Source of the DNA: Prorocentrum cordatum
Taxonomy: Eukaryota > Sar > Dinophyceae > Prorocentrales > Prorocentraceae
Assembly (NCBI GenBank): GCA_963575745.1
Contig: CAUYUJ010015496.1
Coordinates: forward strand, 237,501-301,500
Length of the DNA stretch: 64,000 bases
Reading direction: 5' to 3'
Shown here: one piece after another, positions 44,549-54,597 of the stretch
Position numbering within the stretch: position 1 is the first letter of the stretch
Layout of the letters: every line of letters begins with the position of its first letter
Notes under the pieces: model-generated
Told to the model about the DNA's origin: nothing
Seen by the model: only the letters and a program-made list of their open reading frames with translations
Databases searched by the model: none
Made by a program: the position numbers and the translations under genes

Positions 44549-45265
44549 CTGGGCGCCGGCGGTAAACCGTCAACCTTGGTTACCGCCGGGAGACTCGTAG
44601 AGCTTCCTAGCTCGACTTAAGTTGGGGAATTCCGACTTATAGTGAATATTTTTTGACCTCTGAATGCGACAGGCGGACGCGTCTGATGTCTGCGAATCGA
44701 CTCCTGTCATTACCAGCCCTGAAGCCCCCCTACAGCCCGAGTTAAGTTCAGAAAACCGACAGAGAAACGCAACTGATGATTCTGAATCGGCTTCTCTAAG
44801 TATCAGCTCTGTAGCTGTCATACAGCTCGAGTGAATCACAGAAAACCGAGAGATTCTCTCAAGATGACTCGAATAATACGAATATCTTTGCGGACCTAGC
44901 TCGGTTAACAGACCGAGTTCGGACCTCTAGGTTCGACAGGCGAACGCGCCTCGTCATTCTACATCGATTAGTTGTGCTTACCTGCTCTGTAGCTGTCCTA
45001 AAGCTCGAGTTATCTTCAGGAAACCGTCAGCGCGTATCAAGATGACTCAAAACGGCCGATCCCGCCACAGTGCTTTCCGATAATAATATTCACCCGATCG
45101 AGCTGAGATCAAGATGGCGAGCGGGAATAAGATCGAATATCACAGAAAAAATACTAGAGCTCAAACGAATGTTCAAATTTTGAGAACAAAATTTTCAACC
45201 GACCAAAAGTCAGCTAAAGTTCCATCGAGATTTTTCTTGCCAACTAGCTCTCCAGCGCGCCGGAA
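44549..45265 (+). mobile_element. HP1 element copy m, shortened
   Basis: TAA-type hairpin, CTCGTAGAGCTTCC, two 177-bp units, CAAGATGGCGAGCGGGAATA block and tail to GCGCCGGAA. Confidence 0.7.
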
Positions 45266-45859
45266 TGGGAGCCGGCGGTGAACCGTCAACCAGGTTACCA
45301 CCGGGGGCCTCGTGGAGCTCTTGTCGTGCGGGGCTGCCCACATTAAGGGAGTTTTGTAAGATATCGTGAGTTCAGTACAGAAAACAGTCGGAATGACCCG
45401 AAGAATACGAGTAGGTTTACTGACCTAGCTCGAGCAGCAGACCGAGTTCAGAGCTGTAGATCGAACAGAGGAACCCGCCTCATGATTCCGAATTGGTTTC
45501 TGTAAGCATCAGCTCTGTAGCTGTCATATATCTCAAGATAAGTACAGAAAATCGTCAATGCGTAGATGACTCGAAACGGCCGTCGGTTCCAGCAAGTGTT
45601 TTGATAGTAATATTGCAGCTACAGACCTGATAATTTAACTGGTAGTCGCGGCATAACCTACTACGCGTGAGAAAAATACCTGTTCTCAGAACGAGTTTTC
45701 GAATTTTGCACAAAGACTCTACACGTGAGAAAAATCTGGTTTCTCAACATGAATTGTCAAATATCTTTCAAATCTTACCAAAACCGACCCAAAGTCACCA
45801 CTTTGTCTCTTAAGGCCGGGTCGGCCAACTGGCGCCGGCGGTGAACCGTCAACCTGGTC
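45266..45859 (+). repeat. HP3-like copies and an interrupted HP2 hairpin
   Basis: Hairpin at 45,270 with mismatched arms, one 177-bp-type unit, an HP3 body, then a TGA-type hairpin left arm that breaks off at 45,859 where insert B lies. Confidence 0.6.
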
Positions 45860-46433
45860 TGCGGTCTGCGGGGCCCGATTCGAGCCCCCTTAGGGGGCAG
45901 GGCCAGCGGTAGGATTACCTACAGGCAACCTAAGCACTAACAGCGGAGCTGTGCGATATACAAGTCAGCGTAGCTGTGCAGATATGATACAACAGCGTAG
46001 CTGCACAGGAATATACACACATCAAAGAAACAGTGGGGCTAAGCATGTATCTTACAACAGCGGAGCTGTGCAGATATAGTACACAAACAATCACCGGCCA
46101 AGCTGTACGTGTATACACATCTCGGCAATGCCATTGAGAAGCGAATGTGCAGCTGCCAACTCAGCCTGTGTGATCGTGCAGTGGCTAGGGACCATGAAAC
46201 CTCTGCGGCCAACTCCAGGGTGCCATCCGCCCTGCACAAGTCCAGGGGGAAGCTGGTGAGGAGGAAGAGAGGGAACAAGATAAGCATCCATAACCCAGCC
46301 ACACGAAGTGCCACGTTCACACCGCCCACCGTCGAAAGCTCCTCTAAGTGCACGAACAATATAATGACCCGATCTGATATGATAAAGAGTGTTATGATTC
46401 CCGGAGAGCTCGCTGAGAGCTAAAGGGTTTAAG
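45860..46433 (-). mobile_element. Insert B: 5'-truncated LINE with a 32-bp target duplication
   Basis: The 32 bp at 45,828-45,859 (start of an HP2 element through its loop) are repeated exactly at 46,434-46,465, so this is a clean target-site duplication. The minus strand carries the very end of a LINE ORF: FMVPSHCTITQAELAAAHSL then LNGIAEMCIHVQLGR and a stop at 46,091, matching the C-terminal Glu helix of the permuted RNase H of LINE-2 (STITAAELESARQLLLGVEE). Its 3' untranslated part holds five mini-hairpins of the form ACAGC-GNN-GCTG and ends ...CCGCAGACCGCAG. Confidence 0.7.
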
Positions 46434-46915
46434 ACTGGCGCCGGCGGTGAACCGTCAACCTGGTCACCGCCGGGAACCTCGTAGAGCTCCTCTCACTGGT
46501 AAGAGTGCAGAAAAATCGACACAGAGTGAAAAATGAGAGATTTTTCGAAAATCTTTATTTTCGATTTTTTCGATGTTCATATTCGCTCAGTTCCCGGAAG
46601 TCAACTCATGCAAAAATGCATTGGGAGAGCTGAGCTGCTGTCAGAGAGGAGTTTATATGCCAATGCAACGCTCAAAAATCTGCTTTCTAAATAAATGGTC
46701 AAACCTCTTTCAAATTTTCGCAAAACCGACCAAAAGTCACCAATTTGTCCTTTCTGGCCGGGCGGTCAAACTAGCTCCACCACGCCCCGGAATTCCTCTA
46801 GCTCATCGATGCCGAAGAGCTCTACGAGGTGCGGGCCGGAATTCCTCTAGCTCATCGCTGCCGATGAGCTCTACGAGGTATAAGAAACTCGAAGTTAACA
46901 CTTGGTAGCGTCCAA
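46434..46915 (+). mobile_element. HP2 element with two S modules
   Basis: TGA-type hairpin, CCTCGTAGAGCTCC, a diverged body (CATGCAAAAATGCATTGGGA), then S modules at about 46,771-46,829 and, missing its first part, 46,837-46,880. Confidence 0.65.
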
Positions 46916-48084
46916 CTGGGCGCCGGCGGTAAACCGTCAACCTTTCTTACCGCCGGGGGACTCGCAGAGCTTCCTGACAACATATAATGTCGAAAGAACA
47001 TACACAGAAAAAATAGTTTTTCAGCCCAAGCAATTTCAAACCTCTAGGATGCAACAGCCGAACGCCCCCGATGCTTATGGATTGTCTTCTGTACGAGCTC
47101 TGTAGCTCTCCTACAGCCCGAGTTCCGTGCGTAAATCGACAGCACCTCTCAAGATGACTCGAACAATACGAATAGTTTGGCAAACCTAGCTCGAGTATCA
47201 GACCGAGTTCAGAGCTCTGCATGCGACAGGCAGACGCGTCTGATGTCTCTGAATCGAGTCCTGTGATTACCAGCCCTGCAGCCCCCCCTACAGCCCGAGT
47301 TTTGTGCAGGAAACCGACAGCACCTCTCAGGATGATTTGAACAATACGAATAGTTTCGCGGACCTAGTTCGGGCAGCAGACAGAGTTCGGAGTCCTGGAT
47401 TCGAAAGGCGGACGCGCCTGATTGATGTCTCCGAATCGATTCCAGTGATTACCAGCCCTGCAGCCGCCCTACAGCCCGAGTTGAGTGCAGAGAACCGACA
47501 GCACCTCTCAGGATGACTCGAACAATACCGATAGTTTCGCGGACCTAGATCGGGCAGCAGACCGAGTTCAGAGCTCTGGATTCAGACAACAGCCACTGAT
47601 AATTCTGAATAAGATTCTGTACGTATCAGCTCTGTAGCTGTCCTGTAGCTCGAGTTAAATACAGAAAACCGAGAGCGTCTGTCAAAGTGACTCGAATAAT
47701 ACGAATAGGTTTGGGGACCTAGCTCGGCTAGCAGACCGAGTTCAGACCTCTGGGTTCAGCAGGCAAACGCGCCTGATCATTCTGAATCGATAAGCTCTGT
47801 TCACCAGCCTTGTAGCTGTCCTACAGCTCGAGTTATCTTGAGAAAACCGTCACCGCGTGACAAGATGACCGAAACGGGCGATCCCGTCCGTGTGCTTTTG
47901 ACAGTAAAAGGTACCTGATCGAGCTGAGATCAAGACGGCGAGCGGAAATAAGATCGAATATCACGGGAAAAAATACTAGAGCTCTAACGAATGTTCAAAT
48001 TTCGAGAACAAAATTTTCAACCGACCAAAAGTCACCCAAAGGTCCGTCGAGATTTTTCACTAGCTCTCCAGCGCGCCGGAATTA
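46916..48084 (+). mobile_element. HP1 element copy n
   Basis: Hairpin TAA type, GGGGGACTCGCAGAGCTTCC, ACATATAATGTCG linker, five 177-bp units, AAGACGGCGAGCGGAAATAA block, tail CACTAGCTCTCCAGCGCGCC. Cut by an HP2 element at GAATTA. Confidence 0.75.
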
Positions 48085-50255
48085 CTGGCGCCGGCGGTGA
48101 ACCGTCAACCTGGTCACCACCGGGAACCTCGTAGAGCTCCTTTCACGCGTAAGAGTGCTCAGAGTCGAAAGAGAGAGCTTCTGGAAACATTTCTCGAAAA
48201 AAAGAAAAATTGTTTTTTTTCGTATCGACATGAAGTTGGTTCCTCCAAGTGTTTCAATAGTAAAAGTGCGCCTACAGAGCTGAGCTGCTTGCAGAACAAA
48301 GTTCAGATACTAATGCTCGGAGTAAAAATCTGCTTTCTCAAAATGATTTGTCAACATCTTTCAAAAAATTGCAAAACCACCCAAAAGTTGCCACTTGGTC
48401 CTCTCTGGCCGGGTCGACCAACTGGCACCGGCGGTGAACCGTCAACCTGGTCTCCGCCGGGAACCTCGTAGAGCTCTTTTCACGCGTGAGAGTGCTAAGA
48501 GTCGAAGAAGAGAGCTTCTCGACGCATTTCTCGAAAAAACTTCAATTTTTTCATCTCGATAGAAAGTTGGTTGCGCCAAGTGTTTTGATAGTGAAAGTGC
48601 GTCTTCAGCGCTCATATTAGACGCAGAGGCCCTTAGAGTTGTCTACAGGTGCGAACAATCTGCTTTCTCAAAATGAATTGTCAAATATCTTTCAAATATT
48701 TGCAAAACTATCCAAAAGTTGCCACATTGTCCGCCTTGCCACTTTGTCCTTTCTGGCCGGGTCGACCAACTGAGATCCGGCGGTCAACCGTCAATCAGGT
48801 TTCCGCCGGGAGCCTCGTAGAGCTCTATTCTGGGCGCGGCGAAGCACACGAAAGAAGCTCTCTCAAGCGCGAAGAATAAATATCGGAAAATCTGTTTTTT
48901 AAATTTTGCATCTTCGCTTCGTGGACCTAGCTGCCAGACCGAGTTCGGACCTCTCGATGCGAGAAAAATCGCGCCGGGTGCTACTGGGTCGGTTTATATG
49001 CGTGCCGGCTCTGTAGCTCTTCTAAATCTTCAGTTAAGGGAAACCGACAAGACTCGTCAAAATGATCGTATATTATAAATAGTTTTGCGGGCCTAGCTCG
49101 AGCAGCAGACCGAGTTCACACCTCTCGATGGGACAGAGGAACACGCCTGATGATTCTGAATCGGTTTCTGTAAGTATCAGTTCTGTAACTGTCCTAAATC
49201 TCGAGTTAAGTACAGAAAACTGTCAACGCGTGTCAAGATGACTCGAAACGGTTGATGGTTCCCTCAAGTCTTTTGATACTATATTTACAGCTAGAGACCT
49301 GGGAATTCAACTGGCAGACGCGGCATAACCCGCTGCAGGTGGTAAAAATACCTGTTTGTAAAACGAACTTTCAAATTTTGCATCACGATAGAATAACCGA
49401 CCACAAGTTATCACATTGTCTCTGAAAGTCGGGTCGGCCAACTAGCTCCACCTGCGCCCGAATTCCTCTTAGCTCATCTTGCCGAAGAGCTCTACGAGGT
49501 ACTAGCTCCACCCTGCGCCAGCATTCCTCTAGCTCATCGTTGCCGAAGAGCTCTACGAGGTACTCTTAAGCTCCCAGCAATAACTGGGATCCGGCGGTAA
49601 ACCGTCAACCAGGCAACCGCCCGTAGAGCTCTATTCTGGCGCGGCGCTGCTCGAAGCACACGAAAGAAGTTTTCTCAAGCGTGCAGAAGAAATATCGGAA
49701 AATATGTTTTTATTTTAAAATTTTGCATCTTTTCGTGGACCTAACTGTCAGACCGAGTTCGCACCTCTCGATGCGAGGAAAATCGCGCCGGGTGATACTT
49801 GGTAGGTTTATACGCGTGCCAGCTCTGTAGCTAAACTAAATCTTCAGTTAAGGGAAACCGACAACACTCGTCAAAATGATCGTATATTACAAATAGTTTT
49901 GCGGGCCTAGCTCGAGCAGCAGACCGAGTTCAGACCTCTCGATGGGACAGATGAACGCGCCTGATGATTCTGAATCGGTTTCTGTAAGCATCGGCTCTGT
50001 AGCTGTCCTAAATCTCGAGTTAAGTACAGAAAACCGTCAACGCGTGTTAAGATGACTCGAAACGGCCGACGGTTCCCTCAAGTCTTTCGATAGTAATATT
50101 ACAGCTACAGACCTGGGAATTTAACTGGCAGACGCGGCATAACCCGCTACAGGTTGGAAAAATACCTGTTTGTAAAACGAACTTTCAAATTTTGCATAAA
50201 GATAGAATAACCGACCCCAAGTCGCCACATTGTCTCTTAAGGTCGGATCGGCCAA
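48085..50255 (+). repeat. HP2 pair followed by two copies of an HP3 variant
   Basis: HP2 at 48,085-48,421 and 48,422-48,769. Then two near-copies of a variant starting TGAGATCCGGCGG / CTGGGATCCGGCGG (48,770-49,440 and 49,584-50,255) with GAGCTCTATTCTGG, AATCGCGCCGGGTG and one 177-bp-like unit each. Between them two diverged S modules (49,441-49,563). No gene. Confidence 0.65.
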
Positions 50256-50355
50256 CTGGGCGCCGGCGGTAAACCGTCAACCTTGGTTTTTTGCGTATTG
50301 CGTGCCGCCACAGCAGGGTCGGGTCACCGCCCAGGCGATAGCCACACAAGGAGGC

Positions 50356-53300
50356 CTAGTATCCTGCCAAATGCAGGCATTCCTCCACTCCCAAAAGGAG
50401 TTGTCGGGCAGACTCTAACTCAGCTGCAGTGATAGTGCTCGAGGGGGGAAGGAGGAAAGAGGAAGAGGCCACGTTGGGCTCCCACACGCCACTCGGAAGA
50501 GTGACAGGATATTCAGCAACAGAAGAGGAGCACAAATGAAAATCAATCTGCCAGCCACAGCCTACGCCCAGATAGGATCTTCCACCATCGAAGCTTCCCC
50601 GAATGGCGTCGATCAGAATAGCGTTAGCTTTAACATGGGATAGGAAATCATGCCTAAAACGTGTTCTACAAATGCCCTGCCTAGCTCTGTGTGTTAACTC
50701 ATCCGCAGCAGTATTGTCCTCTCTGTATACCCACTTGAAGATATGTCTCCCAAGACAGGCCGCCTGCACACCACATCTCTTAGCTAGAATGTCTAACTTA
50801 TTCTGAATGCCGCCCACAATCTTGTCATAATGCACATTGGTAGTAAAATACAAGCCTTGGATCCACCGCACAACGCATTGAGAGTCTCCCTTCAGTTCAA
50901 TGGCAATCCTTCCCACCTGGAACTCCCACTCCGTGTAATCCTCCAATATCTTAGCATACCGTTTGGACAACACCTCCTCCTTCTTCCTGCTAAGCTCCTC
51001 CGAAAGTACCTCCTCCTCCCTCTCTTCCATAGGCTTCCAAGGAATAGGATCTTTAAGAACCAGGAAATCAGAAACACCAGGAACCTGAAGAAGCATAAAA
51101 ACTTGACGAGCGAACTTGACCCAGGCCTCCTCTGACCATTCCAGAACATGGTACCTGTACTTCCCTCCCACAAGCTCAAAAGGTGTTCTCCACGGGCGCA
51201 TGCCGATAGGAGCTCCGCCAGTCCTCACACGAGTCCCAGCACGTCCAGCCTGGCTTCCTAAAGATAGTATCAGATCATCCCGCCTGGATTCCCACTCCCC
51301 TCCTCCGTGCAACATGGACAGTCGTGCCTGCAGGTAGCCGTTGACAGCAGTGCCCGTGTCCACCACCGTGGGCTGATTGTAATAGCGGGTTGGGTCCTCG
51401 AACCTGTCTCTGAGTCTCGCCGTGTTCTGAGAAAGTTGGGTCCTCTGACGTTTGGCCTCATTCATGCACAACGTTTTTCTTTTCCGTCGGTTCATGGGCT
51501 CGGAGGGCGTCGTATCATCAGCAGGAGCACCAGGAGCATACGAGGGAGGCGGCACCAATTGTGAGCCACCCACCACAGAAATCTCCTCCACGCCTCCTCC
51601 GTCCCTGCCAAAACAAGACAATGCAATATCCTTCGCCCATTTCCACTGCCGATATAGGAAGACCTGTGCGAGTGGAGGTCTGCCAGCTTCATAAAAAGCT
51701 TGCCTCCCTCTTTTGTACATGCGCGACATGAATACAGCCCACCCCTCCTCCTCCCTCTTCGCTCTCCACGTCATCCTGCTCAACATCTTCCCCTCCTCCT
51801 TGTGTATAAATGCAATCGTAGAACTGTCAACAGTAGCTCCTTCCAAGCCGAAAAGAAACTTAGATCTCACTCTAGATTCATATCGTGCAAATTTATTCTT
51901 CCAAGCAATCCTCCTGGAGGTGTAAAACGCTCGATCATTCCAGAAAGCACGAATAGCTTTTGCCATACGGTATCGCACATCAACATGATCCTTGAAATTC
52001 CTCGCAATCTTAGTCCCTAGCACAATAATTTCATCCACCTGCGGAATAGTGATGTTCTCGGGGAGAGACACATTGGGCCCCCTGGACATACCTGGCGGGA
52101 ACAACGTCACCATGAGAGGCTCCGTCACACCGGTGGTAGTACCCACGTCCATAAACTCACGACTGCTCTGCTTCCAACGAAAGCCGTGGTCGTGGAGAGC
52201 CCACGTCAACTGTAGAATCATTTTAGCCAATGTGGGGCGATCAGGAGCCGTGAGAAGCACGTTGTCCGCCCATATGAAGTGACTCACAACAATACCTCCT
52301 GCTTCACCCGAGAGTACAACACCGACAGCATCTCTCGCCCAAGCAGACGTAATGTCACCAAACATGACCAGGGATTGAGCAGTCCACAGATCAGGTCCTT
52401 CCTTAGAACCTGTCTTCACACACGTTGTCCAAGGGAGCGTATCAGTGCAGACACCCTCAAACTGAAAGACCGCCTCATTACCAACAGAGTTCTCAATAAG
52501 ACCATACCGAAGCTCCACATCAACACTCAAACGCTCAAGTGTAGAAGAAGCAACTTGGACAGTGAGCGAGTCAAATGCAGTGGCAACATCCAGGGAAGCA
52601 ACAACAATATTCTCCTCCTTCCCCCACAGTCTGGCATGTCTGCACATCGCCTTCAATCCCGACGTTACCTCATGTGTCTTACGACCTTGCTGGAAACCAT
52701 ACAAACACAGAGACGGAGCAACAACAGGAGCAATAGACACCAAATGCGAATTGAGTAGAATACACAAGCAGCCCATGTACCATGTGTTAACGACAGAATT
52801 CACAGCAAGAGTACGACTGTCAGCAAACCTCTTATCCTTGCCGTTCTTCAACATAATAGATGCACGGATGAACTTCCAAGACTCAGGTGCCTCTGCCATT
52901 CGCCAGAAGCGTCGCTGGAAGCAGTCAAGCACCACACGGAGTGCTTCCCAGGACAAAGAACGTAACATGCGTGCACTGATACCATCAGCACCTACCGCCT
53001 TGCCTTCACGAAGCCTGGAACGAGCACGACAGAGAACATGCATGGTAATAGGAGAAGAAGTGTGAGTGCTGCGCGCACGTGCCTCATCAGCTTGGACCCG
53101 AAGCTGCTCCAGAGTCGCCATATTCATAGCAAGACGTTCCGACTTAGAGTACTTAGCCCTGACCACCCTCGTCATATCCTCCTTCCACTTACTGCGGTCT
53201 TCACACCATTCCCCGTCGATCATCATAGAGTTAGTAACAGTCTTAGTCTTGACCCCATCCCGATAACGATAAAGAAGTAGACGTTTCATGAACTGCCTTC

Positions 53301-54594
53301 GAACACGATTCCAACGACGACGACTATCCTTGAACGTAGCCTCATCGATCTGACCAGATTTCCAGAGTTTGTGGACTCTGTAGTGGGCCTCTTTCACCTG
53401 AGCTTCCTCCTGGGTCAACTTCGGGATGAGCGAAGCCGATTTAAAGCCATAACAGCGTTTGTCGGCAACAGCCCCCTCCTTCAATCGTGATTCCAGGTCG
53501 GCTAGAGAAATGGATCTCCACCTAGTATGCCAGATCACCCTTCCCTCAGACTCCTCCGTGCAGTACTGATTTTTGCGTTTTTTGTTTTGGCCGCAACCCC
53601 CACCAGACTTCCACCCAGCAATCTGTGTAACGGCCATATCAAACTCTCTGCACTGTTTCACCTCCTTACCCTCCAGCACAAACCACGAGGCGAACGATCG
53701 ACTGCCAGTGGCCTTCGTCCTACCAGAGGACTTCCCCCGCAGCAAACATGGGAGATCAAAACATATCATCTTGTGGTCACTCCATTCAGTGTCTCGAGAG
53801 CCAGGAGGGTGCGCATACATAACGTGCAACTTAGAACACATAACATGAGTCTCCCAAGTCACAGGACACGCAACATAGTCAATGACGTGCTTAGTCCTAG
53901 CACCTCCTCCACACCAGGTAAACTCACGGTCAGTGAATGTGTTGATCAGCTTCAGACGTAGCTGGGCCATACAAACACACCAGGCACGCGCACATGCACC
54001 CTGCAACACATCCCTCTGCCTCTCCTCCCTCACAGTACGCTCGTTCACACCACCACCAGAGATACGAAGTCGATCGATCTCAACATGAGGCTGCACTTCA
54101 ACATTGGCGTCGGCACAAACAACAACATCATGAATACTGTACTTTTGACGCATGCGCACCACAGCACTCGATAATTCAAGAAGAACGTTCTGGTACAGAT
54201 GGAACGTGGCCTGGTACCCCTCAGACGTTGTCCCAAAGAATCCTTGCTGAGGAAGATACACGCTAGCATAGATGAATGCGCCCACTTCTGGCCCACGGAA
54301 GGCACAGACCGCAAATCTTCTACCAGCAGCGTGTCCCAAGAAACAGGAGTTGAGAGTAGATGAGAATAGTACACCTGCTTGGCCCTCAATCGAGCCACTG
54401 TCAAGCTTCACTTCAGCTGAGCTGCGATAGTGAAAACCAGCCTCATTCAACGTATCACGTCTGAGAAACTGGCACTCCTGGAGCCCGACAAGTTGCACTC
54501 CCAGCTCACGCAAGTAAGGAAGAGCAGATAGGGAAGTAGCATCACTCATCATTCTGATGTTCCAACAGGCCGCCCTCAGCGGGCGGGTACGTCG
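50356..54594 (-). CDS. LINE-2 ORF2: endonuclease-RT-permuted RNase H polyprotein
   Basis: 1,398 codons from the ATG at 54552, but the open frame reaches back to the ORF1 stop and the first endonuclease strand (LRAACWNIRMM) lies before that ATG. Domains (residues from that ATG): EEP endonuclease ~1-270 (GLQECQ, YASVYLPQQG, CADANVE, HVIDYVACP, WSDHKM); RT ~500-880 with motif A SLDVATAFDSL (D655), B KTGSKEGPDLWT, C FIWADNVLLTA (WADN 761-764); C-terminal RNase H ~1200-1398 in permuted order: KGDSQCVVRW (D1223), REDNTAADELTH (D1284), GSFDGGRSYLGVGCGW (D1322), TITAAELESARQLL (E1378). All four catalytic carboxylates are present. By family knowledge it cuts its target and reverse transcribes element RNA there. 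No internal stop or frameshift, so it may be active. Confidence 0.9.
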   Translation of the reverse strand, partial: RRTRPLRAACWNIRMMSDATSLSALPYLRELGVQLVGLQECQFLRRDTLNEAGFHYRSSAEVKLDSGSIEGQAGVLFSSTLNSCFLGHAAGRRFAVCAFRGPEVGAFIYASVYLPQQGFFGTTSEGYQATFHLYQNVLLELSSAVVRMRQKYSIHDVVVCADANVEVQPHVEIDRLRISGGGVNERTVREERQRDVLQGACARAWCVCMAQLRLKLINTFTDREFTWCGGGARTKHVIDYVACPVTWETHVMCSKLHVMYAHPPGSRDTEWSDHKMICFDLPCLLRGKSSGRTKATGSRSFASWFVLEGKEVKQCREFDMAVTQIAGWKSGGGCGQNKKRKNQYCTEESEGRVIWHTRWRSISLADLESRLKEGAVADKRCYGFKSASLIPKLTQEEAQVKEAHYRVHKLWKSGQIDEATFKDSRRRWNRVRRQFMKRLLLYRYRDGVKTKTVTNSMMIDGEWCEDRSKWKEDMTRVVRAKYSKSERLAMNMATLEQLRVQADEARARSTHTSSPITMHVLCRARSRLREGKAVGADGISARMLRSLSWEALRVVLDCFQRRFWRMAEAPESWKFIRASIMLKNGKDKRFADSRTLAVNSVVNTWYMGCLCILLNSHLVSIAPVVAPSLCLYGFQQGRKTHEVTSGLKAMCRHARLWGKEENIVVASLDVATAFDSLTVQVASSTLERLSVDVELRYGLIENSVGNEAVFQFEGVCTDTLPWTTCVKTGSKEGPDLWTAQSLVMFGDITSAWARDAVGVVLSGEAGGIVVSHFIWADNVLLTAPDRPTLAKMILQLTWALHDHGFRWKQSSREFMDVGTTTGVTEPLMVTLFPPGMSRGPNVSLPENITIPQVDEIIVLGTKIARNFKDHVDVRYRMAKAIRAFWNDRAFYTSRRIAWKNKFARYESRVRSKFLFGLEGATVDSSTIAFIHKEEGKMLSRMTWRAKREEEGWAVFMSRMYKRGRQAFYEAGRPPLAQVFLYRQWKWAKDIALSCFGRDGGGVEEISVVGGSQLVPPPSYAPGAPADDTTPSEPMNRRKRKTLCMNEAKRQRTQLSQNTARLRDRFEDPTRYYNQPTVVDTGTAVNGYLQARLSMLHGGGEWESRRDDLILSLGSQAGRAGTRVRTGGAPIGMRPWRTPFELVGGKYRYHVLEWSEEAWVKFARQVFMLLQVPGVSDFLVLKDPIPWKPMEEREEEVLSEELSRKKEEVLSKRYAKILEDYTEWEFQVGRIAIELKGDSQCVVRWIQGLYFTTNVHYDKIVGGIQNKLDILAKRCGVQAACLGRHIFKWVYREDNTAADELTHRARQGICRTRFRHDFLSHVKANAILIDAIRGSFDGGRSYLGVGCGWQIDFHLCSSSVAEYPVTLPSGVWEPNVASSSFLLPPSSTITAAELESARQLLLGVEECLHLAGY

Positions 54595-54597
54595 TCA
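54595..54597 (-). promoter_or_regulatory. In-frame UGA (GUG-UGA-CGA) between LINE-2 ORF1 and ORF2
   Basis: ORF1 ends GTG TGA CGA. The same frame continues RRTRPLRAACWNIRMMSD without a stop; the first ATG (54552) is 15 codons on and lies after the conserved W-N of the endonuclease. Candidate readthrough site in a UGA-C context. Confidence 0.6.

Noticed and set aside
50356-54594. Reassigned UGA (for example UGA = Trp) as explanation for the in-frame UGAs
   Set aside because: LINE-2 and LINE-3 ORF2 have thousands of in-frame codons with TGG for Trp and no internal TGA, while TGA occurs at the ORF1/ORF2 boundary in all three elements; a specific readthrough site fits better.
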